Counted from the stretch's first letter, positions 34,919-46,358 are shown. The stretch: 64,000 bases of DNA from Pandoraea fibrosis (GCF_000807775.2 NZ_CP047385.1:3782001-3846000); one strand, 5' to 3'. The notes: a model not told the origin generated them from the sequence alone. Numbers and translations: made by a program.

Positions 34919-36079
34919 TCAGATCGATGGCGCGCCATCGTCGATACTGCGCGCCAAGGCACGACGGGCCGCCGCGTCGGCCCGCTCGCTCAACTCCTCG
35001 ATACGATGGCGAGCCCGCGGCGCCCAGAAGTCCGGCACGATAAATCCGCGCCCGCACTCGAACCAATCCCCCTTACCGGCGCGGCGCGTCAACGAGACCA
35101 CCAGCAAAGGCTCGGCAACACCGCGCTCACGCCAGTGCGTCTCGATACGTGCATGCATCCCGGCAAGCGATAGCGCGCTCGCCTCCTCCACACGGGCGGG
35201 TGCAAGCCAACGCGCCCTCGGCAGCATGGCCCAGCGCCGCGCGCCCGATGCCGCGGCGTCGTGAGGCGCCGACTGCGCGTGCGCCCACCACTCGTCTAGC
35301 GTCGCCCACCAGCCCCGGCCATGCGATTCGGATGCCACCTGCGGCAACTGCCCGGACTGCGCGAGCGGATGGAACAACCAGCCCTTGAGATAGACCTGCG
35401 GCAACCACGGTCCGGCAGCGGGCAATGCGCTTCGCGCCGCTTCGAGCGTCGTCAGTCGCAATTGATGCCCTAACAAGCGCGCCACTTTGTCGGCCAGACT
35501 GTCCGCCAGATTCGGTCCGAGCCAGTGGAACTGAATGGCACGTTCGTCCAACATCGATGCAGGCGACGCCGGCGGGACGAACAAATACAGCTTCACCGCC
35601 AGTTCCCAATGCAACCATTGTTGGTCTGCGCGACGCCTCAGCAGGAAGTCGCACTCGCCGAGCGTCATATTGCCCCGCCGGGGATCGCGCACTTGCAGAC
35701 CCGCCGCGAGCAGATCGAACCGGGGACTATGCAGCAGCGCGAAATGCAGCAACTGCTCCGCGTAACGCCCCAGCCGGTTGGTTTCGCCGCGCGAGAGAAA
35801 TTCGCGCAATGGTTCGGGATTGGCGTCGCAGGCCAGCAGCCAGTCGTGCAGAAGCCGCGAATGGAAGACCGGGTCCGCGCCCCCGGATATCGGGATGGGG
35901 CTGCCGGGAGCCGCATCGGCGGCCGCCTGCACGCTATCGAAATGCGCGAGTGCCGCCGGAAAGCGGGCAGCACTAAGGAGGTCGGCGGACAGCAATAGCC
36001 ACGCGAGGTCGCGCACCGGCGCCTCGCGCAGCGTTTCGATCAGTTCGCCGTAGGCTTGTTGGCCGGAGTCGATTCGCAC
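34919..36079 (-). CDS. DUF1853 family protein, possible PD-(D/E)XK nuclease fold
   Basis: I recognise the DUF1853 family, whose function is not established. From the GTG at 36079 the product has 386 residues, soluble and Arg/Ala/Leu-rich. A helix with GRYAEQLLHFAL (about residue 104) is followed by GECDFLLRR (E142, D144) and HWELAVKLYLF (E159, K163). This order of acidic and Lys residues looks like a PD-(D/E)XK nuclease core, which is inference. The GTG is preceded by GAGG four bases upstream; an ATG at 36112 in the same frame would add 11 residues. The gene overlaps the uracil-DNA glycosylase stop by 40 bp, the last of four overlapping genes. Confidence 0.8.
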   Translation of the reverse strand: MRIDSGQQAYGELIETLREAPVRDLAWLLLSADLLSAARFPAALAHFDSVQAAADAAPGSPIPISGGADPVFHSRLLHDWLLACDANPEPLREFLSRGETNRLGRYAEQLLHFALLHSPRFDLLAAGLQVRDPRRGNMTLGECDFLLRRRADQQWLHWELAVKLYLFVPPASPASMLDERAIQFHWLGPNLADSLADKVARLLGHQLRLTTLEAARSALPAAGPWLPQVYLKGWLFHPLAQSGQLPQVASESHGRGWWATLDEWWAHAQSAPHDAAASGARRWAMLPRARWLAPARVEEASALSLAGMHARIETHWRERGVAEPLLVVSLTRRAGKGDWFECGRGFIVPDFWAPRARHRIEELSERADAAARRALARSIDDGAPSI

Positions 36080-37122
36080 ACTGCCTCGTAGGTGGCCCGC
36101 GCCAGGCACCAATCCGTCCAGGCTTTGGCCTTGTCGGGCAGACTGCGTAACAGATAGGCCGGATGGTACGTCACGATCACCGGCACACCTTCATACTCAT
36201 GCACACGTCCGCGCAGGCTGGCAATGCTCGCTTGCGTGCGCAGGATACTTTGCGCCGCGAAGCGCCCCATCACCACGATCACCCGCGGCTTGAGCAACGC
36301 GACCTGCCGCTTCAGATACGGTTCGCAACTCGCGACTTCGCCTGCCTCCGGGTCGCGGTTGTTCGGTGGGCGGCACTTGAGCACGTTTGCGATATAGACG
36401 TTCTCGCCTCGCTGCAACGCCGAGGCTCGCAGCATATTGTCGAGCAACTTGCCCGCCTGACCGACGAACGGCTCACCCTGCAAGTCCTCTTGCTGTCCCG
36501 GCGCTTCGCCCACGAGCAGCCAGTCGGCCTCGCGATCGCCGACACCGAAAACCGTCTGCGTGCGCTTCTCGCACAGGCCGCACAAGCGGCAATTGGCGAC
36601 GCGCTCGGCCAGCGCCTCCCAGTCCAGCGTCTCGACACCCGGCAGTGCCGGACGCGTCGGCGCCTCGGCTTCGCCGGCATCTCGCACAATCGACCACAAC
36701 GCAGCGTCCGCAGCGGCATCGCCGTCACCGTTGCCATCGCTGTCGAGCCACATCGGAATGTCGTCGGGCGGCAGATCCGGCCCACGACGATTGCCACCAG
36801 CGCCCGGCGCGGCGTCGCGACGCACGGATGCGGCGGGTGCGGCGGGCATGCCGGACGTAACAGCCTCGAGCGGCGCGGCGGACACATCGCTCACATCTGC
36901 AACGCGTGTCGCTGGACGCACTGCCGCCGGGACGGCCGACGGCGTCACATCCCACGGCGGTAAATCGTCGGCCTGACTGCCGCCGCGCACGGTGGCCGGC
37001 GCATCGAGCGTTGCCACATCGCTGTCTTGCGCAGCCACCGCTGTGGCCTTTGCCACGGCATCGTGCGACATCCACACCGGCCACAGCCCGAACTCCTCCA
37101 GAATTGCTTTAGGCCACGGCAC
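36040..37122 (-). CDS. Family 4 uracil-DNA glycosylase with iron-sulfur cluster
   Basis: The C-terminal ~190 residues match family 4 uracil-DNA glycosylases, which remove uracil from DNA. Four Cys ligands are seen at C178 and C181 and at C250 and C266 with the typical 15-residue spacing. The active-site GEAPG is at 205-209 and the HPAYLLR motif starts at H320. The first ~165 residues are Ala/Asp/Pro-rich, probably disordered, and longer than in most relatives. The start is a GTG at 37122 with GGGAG upstream. The gene overlaps rimI by 14 bp and the DUF1853 gene by 40 bp. Confidence 0.93.
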   Translation of the reverse strand: MPWPKAILEEFGLWPVWMSHDAVAKATAVAAQDSDVATLDAPATVRGGSQADDLPPWDVTPSAVPAAVRPATRVADVSDVSAAPLEAVTSGMPAAPAASVRRDAAPGAGGNRRGPDLPPDDIPMWLDSDGNGDGDAAADAALWSIVRDAGEAEAPTRPALPGVETLDWEALAERVANCRLCGLCEKRTQTVFGVGDREADWLLVGEAPGQQEDLQGEPFVGQAGKLLDNMLRASALQRGENVYIANVLKCRPPNNRDPEAGEVASCEPYLKRQVALLKPRVIVVMGRFAAQSILRTQASIASLRGRVHEYEGVPVIVTYHPAYLLRSLPDKAKAWTDWCLARATYEAVCESTPANKPTAN

Positions 37123-37588
37123 GATCGGTCTCCCAGGAAAGGCGCATCACAATGGCGTCTTCGCGACGCCCGCCCGCCGGGTAATATCCCTTGCGTCGGC
37201 CGATCTGCTCGAAACCGAAACGCTCATAGATGCGCAACGCCCGCATGTTCGACGGCCGCACCTCCAGGAGCACGCCGCCCATCCCGTGCGAGCGCGACAC
37301 GCGCACCACTTCTTCCAGCAACTTCACGCCCAGGCCGTTGCCCTGCATTTCCGGCACCACGCAAACGTTGAGCAAATGCGACTCGTCGACCACCGGCATC
37401 ATCAGGAAATAGCCCAGCAACGAGCCGTCAATTGCGCGCAGGCAAACGCCTTGATGTCCGGCGTCCAGCGAATCGGCAAAATTCTGACGCGTCCACGGGA
37501 ACGGGTACGCGCGCACCTCGACCGCGACCACCTCGTCGAGATCGGCCAGCGTCATCGGTGAAAAATGGTTCGGGCCGGTCTGGCGCAT
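37109..37588 (-). CDS. rimI: Ribosomal protein S18 alanine N-acetyltransferase
   Basis: RimI acetylates the N-terminal alanine of S18. The 159-residue GNAT protein has EVRAYPFPWTRQNFADSL, the acetyl-CoA-binding VVPEMQGNGLGVKLLEEV and the C-terminal ALRIYERFGFEQIGRRKGYY. It sits directly after tsaB with a one-base TGATG overlap, a conserved pairing. It overlaps the uracil-DNA glycosylase start by 14 bp. Confidence 0.94.
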   Translation of the reverse strand: MRQTGPNHFSPMTLADLDEVVAVEVRAYPFPWTRQNFADSLDAGHQGVCLRAIDGSLLGYFLMMPVVDESHLLNVCVVPEMQGNGLGVKLLEEVVRVSRSHGMGGVLLEVRPSNMRALRIYERFGFEQIGRRKGYYPAGGRREDAIVMRLSWETDRAVA

Positions 37589-38349
37589 CAGGACGCCTCC
37601 TTGCCACCGCTCTGCGCAGCCGCCTGCTTGATGGCTTCGCGCTCGGCCGTCGTCTGCGCCACCTTGTTGCGGATGTAGACCGGCATAGCCTGATCGGCAG
37701 GAATCGCTTCACCCCGCAGGAAGGCGCGTGCCGCCAGCGCGGCGACGTAGCGGGCACGCGGCATGGCATCGGTCAGGACGGCTTGCGCCTGCACACTGGC
37801 CTGCAACCGGTCGCCAAACGCCAGCACGGCATTCCCGGCAACGACGAATGCGGCGTCGGGGGCACGCACCTGTTCGGCAGCGTCAAGCGACGGTGGCTGG
37901 ACTTCGCGCCAGTCGCCTGCTGTGGCATCCCAGGCGTAATCGGCCCAGTAGGCCTCGTTCATGCGCGCATCCAGCGCGACAAGCACCCGTTGCGTATCGA
38001 CACGCAACGCGCGCGCGGCTTCGGCACAGGCGAGCAGCGTACCGACGGGCACCACGGGCAGTTTGGCGCCAAAAGCGAGCCCCTGCGCGACGCCGCAGGC
38101 CGTGCGCAGCCCGGTAAACGAGCCGGGGCCCGCGCCAAAGGCGATCGCATTGCACTCGGCGAGCGCCACATCGGCGTCGCGCAGCACCTCGCGCACGGCG
38201 GGAAGAATATGGGTACTGGAAACGGGACCGGTATCGAGATGGCGCTCGAGCACAAGGGCCGGCGCCCCACTGGCGGGGTCATGGCGATACAAGGCGACCG
38301 AACAGAACTCGGTCGAGGTATCGAGAGCGAGAAGCGTAATCGAAGACAT
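37588..38349 (-). CDS. tsaB: tRNA threonylcarbamoyladenosine biosynthesis protein TsaB
   Basis: TsaB partners TsaD and TsaE in forming t6A37 in ANN-decoding tRNAs. The 253-residue product has the ASKHA-fold start LLALDTSTEFCSVAL, the THILPAVREVL helix and GAGPGSFTGLRTACGVAQGLA. A minus-strand TACAAT at 38361-38356 ends only six bases before the ATG at 38349, so transcription could begin at or very near the start codon. It heads the tsaB-rimI-udg-DUF1853 cluster. Confidence 0.95.
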   Translation of the reverse strand: MSSITLLALDTSTEFCSVALYRHDPASGAPALVLERHLDTGPVSSTHILPAVREVLRDADVALAECNAIAFGAGPGSFTGLRTACGVAQGLAFGAKLPVVPVGTLLACAEAARALRVDTQRVLVALDARMNEAYWADYAWDATAGDWREVQPPSLDAAEQVRAPDAAFVVAGNAVLAFGDRLQASVQAQAVLTDAMPRARYVAALAARAFLRGEAIPADQAMPVYIRNKVAQTTAEREAIKQAAAQSGGKEAS

Positions 38350-38780
38350 GGCGCTATTGTAATCGGGCGCGCGACGAGCGACCTAGTGGGATCGACGGCA
38401 ACCCGCGTCAAAGCTGACGCCACCTGCCGCGCGACGCCTCCGGAATATGTGCCCGGGAGACCCCCCACGCCCCCGTGAAAATCCGAACGTGCACTTTTCT
38501 CAAAATAGCGGTATAATCCGCGCTTCGCTTCGCGGGGTTCTATGAAATACCCCGTCAGGCGACGAAAAACCGCGTTTTGCCCCAATCCTGTGATAAGCCG
38601 CTGTAGTTCTTGCCGGTACTGGCGTTCCTGATGGAACGACCCGCCGCCGTCCCTGGCTTACGATACGGATTTCGATCCGCTTTCTGCCCCATCCGCGATT
38701 TGCTTCCTGCTTGCGACGAATTGGGTTTGCCGATTGGCGCCAACGCCCCGACATAACCTTATCAATCCGCAAGAGGATTC
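38350..38780. promoter_or_regulatory. tsaB/helicase intergenic region: long helicase leader with a small upstream frame
   Basis: On the plus strand a perfect TATAAT lies at 38512-38517, with no strong -35 element. It implies a leader of about 260 bases before the helicase ATG at 38781. Just downstream of the box is a short stem, CCGCG with CGCGG (38518-38535). A 29-codon frame follows at 38542-38631, starting MKYPVRRRKTAF and preceded by GGGG. The left end contains a possible minus-strand -10 box for tsaB. Long cold-regulated leaders are known for DEAD-box helicase genes in other bacteria. Confidence 0.5.
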
Positions 38781-40574
38781 ATGGAACAGCATTCCAAAAT
38801 GTCTGCGCTCGCGCAGACGTACTTCCCCACGTCTGAAGAAAACACCGACGCTATTGTTGTCGACGCCGCGCCGGCGCCCAGCACCGACGGTCAGCCCACG
38901 TTCGCCGAACTCGGCCTGAACCCTGCCATTCTGACGGCCCTCACCACCGCTGGCTACACCAGCCCGACGCCGGTCCAGCAGCGCGCGATTCCCGCAGCGC
39001 TTGCCGGGCGCGATCTGCTCGTATCGAGCCCGACGGGTTCGGGCAAGACGGCCGCCTTCATGCTGCCGGCCATCCATCGCTTCGCAGAAATGCAAGCGAG
39101 TGGCGAACTGGGTAGCCGTGCACCGGCCGCCCATCCGCGCAATCAGCCGGCCGCCCCGGGCGAAAAGCCCCGCAAGGGCCAGCGCGTGCGCCGTGTGGCC
39201 GCTCAACCGCTGCTGCTCGTGCTCACGCCGACGCGCGAACTGGCACAACAGGTCTCGACCGCTGCCGATACGTATGGCAAGCAACTGCGCCGCCTGCGCA
39301 CCGTCAGCATTCTGGGCGGCATGCCCTACCCGCGTCAGCTCGAAATGCTGGCCAAGCAGCCCGAAATCATCGTGGCAACGCCGGGCCGTCTGCTCGATCA
39401 CATCTCGAGCGGCAAGATCGACCTGTCGCAACTGATGATGCTGGTGCTCGACGAAGCCGACCGCATGCTCGACATGGGCTTCATCGACGACATCCAGACG
39501 ATCGTCGACGCCACGCCCGAGTCGCGTCAAACGCTGCTGTTCTCGGCAACGATCGACGGCCGCATGGGTGAAATCACGCGTCGTCTGCTGCGCGATCCGG
39601 AAACCATCGAGATCACGCGTGGCAGCGAACAACGCACCAACGCAAACATCGAGCAAACGCTCCACTATGTGGACGACCGCGCCCACAAGGATCGCCTGCT
39701 CACGCACCTGCTCGGCAACGACGCACTCGATCAAGCCATCGTGTTCACGTCGACCAAGCGCGACGCCGACCTGATCGCCGACCAGCTCGAACAAGCCGGT
39801 TTCGACAGCGCTGCGCTGCACGGCGACATGCCCCAAGGTGTGCGTAACCGCACGCTGCGCGCACTGCGCGAGCGTCGTGTTCGCGTGCTCGTGGCCACCG
39901 ACGTGGCGGCACGCGGTATCGACGTGCCGGGCATCACGCACGTATTCAACTACGATCTGCCGAAGTTCGCGGAAGACTACGTCCACCGCATTGGCCGCAC
40001 CGGCCGTGCCGGTCGTCGTGGCGTGGCGGTGAGCCTCGCTGCCCACGGCGAAATCGGTGCCGTGCGCCGCATCGAACGTTACACGCGTGAGCCGCTGCCG
40101 GTAAACGTGGTCGCCGGTTTCGAACCGCGTCGCTCGCCGCCGAAGGGTGGCGCGGGCGGTGGCGGCAAGCGTCCGGGTCAGGGCCGTGGCGGTCCGCGTC
40201 ACGGTCAAGGCAACGGTGGTGGCCGCTGGAGCAACAGCAACAGCGCCCCGCGTTACGGCAACAGCAGTGGTAACGGTGGCAGCGGCGGTGGCTATCAAGG
40301 TGGCCAACGCTTCGGCGGCGCCAAGCCGGCCGGTGCACCGTTCGAGCGTCGCGAAAGCAGCGGCTATCAAGGCGGCTACCAGCAGGGCGAAGGCGGCAAC
40401 GGCGGCAATGGCTTCTCGAACGGCAGCGCAACCGATCGCTTCGAGCGTCGCTCGCCGCGTCCGGCCGACGGCAACCGTCAGGATCGTGGCGCCCGTAGCT
40501 TCGACGCCCCGCGTCAGGACCGTGGCTTCGGCAATCGCAACGGCGGCGGCTTCAACAAGCGTCGCAGCGGCTGA
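38781..40574 (+). CDS. DEAD-box ATP-dependent RNA helicase with glycine/arginine-rich tail
   Basis: This RNA helicase of the RhlE/DeaD type probably acts in RNA decay or ribosome assembly. All core motifs are present in order: the Q motif (FAELGLNPAILTALTTAGY), ASPTGSGKT-like SSPTGSGKTAAF, PTRELA, TPGRLLDH, LDEADRMLDMGF, SATI, then IVFTSTKRDADLIADQL, VATDVAARGIDVPG and HRIGRTGRAGR. The last ~150 residues are Gly/Arg/Asn/Ser-rich with several RGG-like motifs, suited to RNA binding. A basic insert (about residues 115-150) lies between motifs I and Ia. An AGAGGA site precedes the ATG. Confidence 0.95.
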   Translation: MEQHSKMSALAQTYFPTSEENTDAIVVDAAPAPSTDGQPTFAELGLNPAILTALTTAGYTSPTPVQQRAIPAALAGRDLLVSSPTGSGKTAAFMLPAIHRFAEMQASGELGSRAPAAHPRNQPAAPGEKPRKGQRVRRVAAQPLLLVLTPTRELAQQVSTAADTYGKQLRRLRTVSILGGMPYPRQLEMLAKQPEIIVATPGRLLDHISSGKIDLSQLMMLVLDEADRMLDMGFIDDIQTIVDATPESRQTLLFSATIDGRMGEITRRLLRDPETIEITRGSEQRTNANIEQTLHYVDDRAHKDRLLTHLLGNDALDQAIVFTSTKRDADLIADQLEQAGFDSAALHGDMPQGVRNRTLRALRERRVRVLVATDVAARGIDVPGITHVFNYDLPKFAEDYVHRIGRTGRAGRRGVAVSLAAHGEIGAVRRIERYTREPLPVNVVAGFEPRRSPPKGGAGGGGKRPGQGRGGPRHGQGNGGGRWSNSNSAPRYGNSSGNGGSGGGYQGGQRFGGAKPAGAPFERRESSGYQGGYQQGEGGNGGNGFSNGSATDRFERRSPRPADGNRQDRGARSFDAPRQDRGFGNRNGGGFNKRRSG

Positions 40575-40624
40575 ATCGCCTGATCTCGGCAGGACAGGTT
40601 ATCGACCTGCCCTGCCCGAATCGT

Positions 40625-40665
40625 AAAAAACCCCGATATCGACCCATGGTCGGTATCGGGGTTTT
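40625..40665. terminator. Terminator between the helicase and prolyl aminopeptidase genes
   Basis: AAAAAACCCCGATATCGAC pairs with GTCGGTATCGGGGTTTT around a short loop, with one G-U pair. T-rich ends on both strands allow it to serve both convergent genes. Confidence 0.85.
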
Positions 40666-40700
40666 AGCTTTCCCGCACCCAATTACGGATGGCCTTCACG

Positions 40701-43593
<2,893 letters not shown>

Positions 43594-43611
43594 CAGGGAT
43601 CTCCAGCTATC

Positions 43612-43624
43612 TTGATTTATATAA
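43612..43624. promoter_or_regulatory. 13-bp motif upstream of aceB, also found upstream of aceA
   Basis: TTGATTTATATAA on the plus strand recurs as an exact reverse complement at 48030-48042 upstream of aceA. It lies at the expected position of the aceB promoter or just downstream of it. A shared regulator of the glyoxylate genes is a reasonable inference. Confidence 0.45.
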
Positions 43625-43686
43625 GGGAGTGCGCCGCAAGGAAGAACTTCAGGGGCTTTGCACAGGGCCTCACACCGCGGTGGGGG

Positions 43687-44424
43687 TCAGGCGCGCGCTC
43701 CCGTCACTGCCTCGACAAATCGCTGCAAGTCGCGCATGTCGCGCCCCATCCCTTGCGGCGTTACGCCGAGTTGTTCGACCGGCAGCCCGGCGCGGTTGAC
43801 CCAGAACGTCGGGTAACCGAACCAGGTAGCACCGGCCGCGTCCCAGCCATTGCTGGAGACGAAAACGATGGCGTCGACCGGCAAGCCGAACGCATCCGGT
43901 CCAAGTTGATAGGCCTCGGGGGCCGTTTTGTATTTGCGCACGACGTCGACCGACAACACGTGGTCGAACAGGTCCTTGATGCCCGCACTCTTCAGGCCGA
44001 CATCCAACATTCGGGGATCGCCGTTCGACAGCACGCCGAGGCCGAGACCCATCGCACGCAATGCGCGAAGGACGGGCGGGTTCTCGGGGAAGACGGACAG
44101 GCAGGTGTACTCGTCCATCAAACGCTTCTCGGCGACCGGCGTAAGCGTCAGATTCAGCCTGGCGGCGGCATAACGCAGCGCATCGACGGTGATGTCCCAG
44201 AACGGGCGATAGCGTTCGCCCCCGGGACCGGAGAGGGTGCGCAGTTGCGTGTACTCGATCTGCTTCACCCGCCACAGCTCTGCGAGCGCCGTCCCGCGCC
44301 CCGGAAACTGCTGTTCGGCTGCCGCCGCAACGGCATACACGTCGAACAGCGTGCCGTAGGCATCGAAGATCACGGCCTGAATGCGGGAGGTCATCGCTCG
44401 GGTCTCACTTGTATCGCTTGTCAT
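43687..44424 (-). CDS. L-2-haloacid dehalogenase (haloacid dehalogenase type II)
   Basis: The enzyme hydrolyses L-2-haloacids to D-2-hydroxyacids through an aspartyl ester. All hallmark residues of the L-DEX family are present. They are the nucleophile in FDAYGTLFD, the Arg in ELWRVKQIEYTQLRTL, the Ser/Asn of LSNGDPRML, the Lys in RKYKTAPEAY and the FVSSNGWD segment with Ser, Asn and Asp. The 245-residue reading starts at 44424; an ATG at 44394 (MTSRIQAVIFDAYG) would also work, and neither has a strong ribosome-binding site. It is divergent from a LysR gene and next to malate synthase. Confidence 0.9.
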   Translation of the reverse strand: MTSDTSETRAMTSRIQAVIFDAYGTLFDVYAVAAAAEQQFPGRGTALAELWRVKQIEYTQLRTLSGPGGERYRPFWDITVDALRYAAARLNLTLTPVAEKRLMDEYTCLSVFPENPPVLRALRAMGLGLGVLSNGDPRMLDVGLKSAGIKDLFDHVLSVDVVRKYKTAPEAYQLGPDAFGLPVDAIVFVSSNGWDAAGATWFGYPTFWVNRAGLPVEQLGVTPQGMGRDMRDLQRFVEAVTGARA

Positions 44425-44460
44425 GGCATCTCGATTGTATTATTGATAACCAGCACCATA

Positions 44461-44481
44461 AAAGTGCGCATAGATCACTTT
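44461..44481. promoter_or_regulatory. LysR-type operator in the dehalogenase/LysR intergenic region
   Basis: AAAGTG-N9-CACTTT is a perfect 6-bp inverted repeat containing the T-N11-A core typical of LysR-type binding sites. It lies in the 88-bp gap between the two divergent genes, as expected for control of both. Confidence 0.65.
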
Positions 44482-44512
44482 ATCTTTGACTTTTTAGTAC
44501 ATAATCTGCGAC

Positions 44513-45439
44513 GTGGATCGCTTTAAACAAATCGAAACTTTCGTCGCCGTTGCCGGCAAGGGAAGTCTGTCGGCCGCCGCGACGCTCGAAGGGGTGGCGC
44601 CAGCCGTGATCGGACGCCGCATCGACGCTCTCGAATCCCGACTGGGCGTGAAGCTGCTCGTGCGCACGACCCGACGCGTCACCCTGACCTTCGAGGGCTC
44701 GGCATTTCTCGAGGACTGCCAACGCATTCTCAACGAAATGCATAACGCCGAGGCGACCGTGTCGGCGGGTGGCGTCAAGGCGAGCGGCCACTTGCGGCTG
44801 TCGGGACCGGCGGGGTTCGGACGGCGTCACGTCGCCCCGCTGCTGCCGGTATTCATCGAATCGCACCCCGACGTCACGGTGACACTCGACCTCTCGGACC
44901 GGCTCGTCGATCTGGTCAACGAAGGCTTCGACTGCGCTATCCGCCTGGGTGAACTGCCCGATTCAAGTCTCGTGTCGCTGCGATTGGGCGAGAACCGGCG
45001 TGTCTGCGTGGCGTCGCCCGCCTATCTCGCCAAGCGCGGACGCCCCGACTCTCTCGACGCCCTCGCCGCTCACAACTGCCTCGCCTTCGGGTCGACCGCC
45101 AATCAACAACGCGGATGGACTTTCGCGCAGGACGGCAAGGTCGTCACCATCCGCGTGAACGGCAATATGGAATGTACCGACGGCGCCGTGCTGCACGACT
45201 GGTGTCTGGACGGCTATGGCCTCGCCTGGCGTTCGTGGTGGGAGGTCGGCGACGATATTCGTGCCGGCAGACTCGTGACGGTACTTGACGACTTTGCCGC
45301 GCCTCCTATCGGCATTCACGCCGTGTTCCCGCAACGCCGCCATCTGCCGTTGCGGGTGCGCCTGTTCATCGACCATCTCAAGCATCACTACAGCAGTGCC
45401 GCCTATTGGCAGGACGACACTCCACAAATGTCCACCTGA
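44513..45439 (+). CDS. LysR-family transcriptional regulator
   Basis: The 308-residue product has an N-terminal winged helix-turn-helix (GSLSAAATLEGVAPAVIGRR, residues ~18-37) followed by LGVKLLVRTTRRVTLT. An effector-binding domain with two periplasmic-binding-like lobes follows, showing GHLRLSGPAGFGRRHVAPLL and the C-terminal half from SPAYLAKRG. The start is a GTG at 44513. It is transcribed away from the L-2-haloacid dehalogenase gene with a LysR-type box between them, so it probably regulates that gene. The inducer is unknown. Confidence 0.92.
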   Translation: MDRFKQIETFVAVAGKGSLSAAATLEGVAPAVIGRRIDALESRLGVKLLVRTTRRVTLTFEGSAFLEDCQRILNEMHNAEATVSAGGVKASGHLRLSGPAGFGRRHVAPLLPVFIESHPDVTVTLDLSDRLVDLVNEGFDCAIRLGELPDSSLVSLRLGENRRVCVASPAYLAKRGRPDSLDALAAHNCLAFGSTANQQRGWTFAQDGKVVTIRVNGNMECTDGAVLHDWCLDGYGLAWRSWWEVGDDIRAGRLVTVLDDFAAPPIGIHAVFPQRRHLPLRVRLFIDHLKHHYSSAAYWQDDTPQMST

Positions 45440-45845
45440 GACCGCGTCGATCTGCCGCAAGGCGACGCAGGAGGATAGAGGAACGTTTATTGCGTACACC
45501 CTCTCTCAGCTAGAGATGAGGACGACGAAACGGTCATTTGCCGCACAGTTGGGGTACCGAAATTGCCGCATTCGCACGCGCATTGGGCATGCGGCATGCC
45601 GAGGCACCACGATTGGGCTTGACTGGAAAGACGCGCGGCGTCTGGCGAATGGGCATTACCGGGTTTGCCCCCGTTGTTGCGTCGCGCCAAAGCCATAGAA
45701 TCGAAACGAAGGGTTTGCTGGCAATGTCGATGTCGATGCGTAACCGAGTGTCGGGATCATCGGACAGCAGACTGGGTGCAAGACCGTGTACTACCTGCGC
45801 GAGCCTGTGAACGCGTGTTCAGCAACGCCAACTGCGGGAGGTCAT
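45440..45845. other. Intergenic region without a supported gene
   Basis: These 406 bases lie between the LysR and universal stress protein genes. Short frames exist on both strands, but none has a good ribosome-binding site or family features. Short GC-rich repeats such as GCATGC occur near 45588-45602. I see no clear terminator or promoter. Confidence 0.4.
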
Positions 45846-46283
45846 ATGTTGTTTACCCACATCCTCATTCCGACCGACGGCTCGGAGCTATCGCAAAAGG
45901 CCGTCAATGGCGGGCTGGAATTGGCGCGCGCGTTGGGGGCGAGAGTGACCGGCTATTGTTGCCTCGCCGAATATCCCTACTCGCCTTTCAGCGAATATGT
46001 ACTCGAAGCGCCAGCCACCTTCAGCGAGCGCATTGCCGAAGAGGCCTGCGCCCACCTCGACAGACTGGCCGAAGCCGCCGCCGCCGCCGGCGTGCCGTTC
46101 GACCGTGACAGTTCCACCTTCCCCGCGCCCTATCTGGGCATCATCGACGCAGCGGAGCGGCACGGGTGCGACGTTATTCTGATGGCCTCGCACGGACGAC
46201 GCGGTCTCACGAGCCTGTTGCTCGGCAGTGAGACACAGCGCGTGCTGGTTCACTCGAAGATTCCGGTACTTGTCTATCGGTGA
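45846..46283 (+). CDS. Universal stress protein (UspA family)
   Basis: The 145-residue single-domain protein has the UspA fold: FTHILIPTDGSELSQKAV at the start, and the ATP-binding loop GRRGLTSLLLGSETQRVLVHSKIPVLVYR, which fits the G-2x-G-9x-G-S/T type of nucleotide-binding Usp proteins. The ATG at 45846 has GGGAGG upstream; a longer frame to 45786 is less likely. It stands alone and ends at a shared terminator facing aceA. Confidence 0.93.
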   Translation: MLFTHILIPTDGSELSQKAVNGGLELARALGARVTGYCCLAEYPYSPFSEYVLEAPATFSERIAEEACAHLDRLAEAAAAAGVPFDRDSSTFPAPYLGIIDAAERHGCDVILMASHGRRGLTSLLLGSETQRVLVHSKIPVLVYR

Positions 46284-46321
46284 GCGATCGCCGAGACGGT
46301 CCCCGCCCGACACCGCATGAA

Positions 46322-46358
46322 AAAAGGCCCGTGAGCGGGATAAGCTCACGGGCCTTTT
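46322..46358. terminator. Bidirectional terminator between the stress protein gene and aceA
   Basis: AAAAGGCCCGTGAGC (46322-46336) pairs exactly with GCTCACGGGCCTTTT (46344-46358) around a seven-base loop, with T-runs on both strands. Confidence 0.93.

Noticed and set aside
27704..38594. Near-identical 18-base strings at the cls 3' end (about 27707) and in the helicase leader (about 38573).
   Set aside because: A single 18-base match with one mismatch is expected by chance in a window of this size, and the first copy is simply the cls C-terminus.
38500..38772. A 90-residue minus-strand frame in the helicase leader.
   Set aside because: It is Arg-rich, lacks a ribosome-binding site and lies within the predicted helicase 5' leader; composition suggests chance.
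45487..45810. Short frames on both strands between the LysR and stress-protein genes (69-90 residues).
   Set aside because: They overlap each other on opposite strands, lack clear ribosome-binding sites and show no family features.
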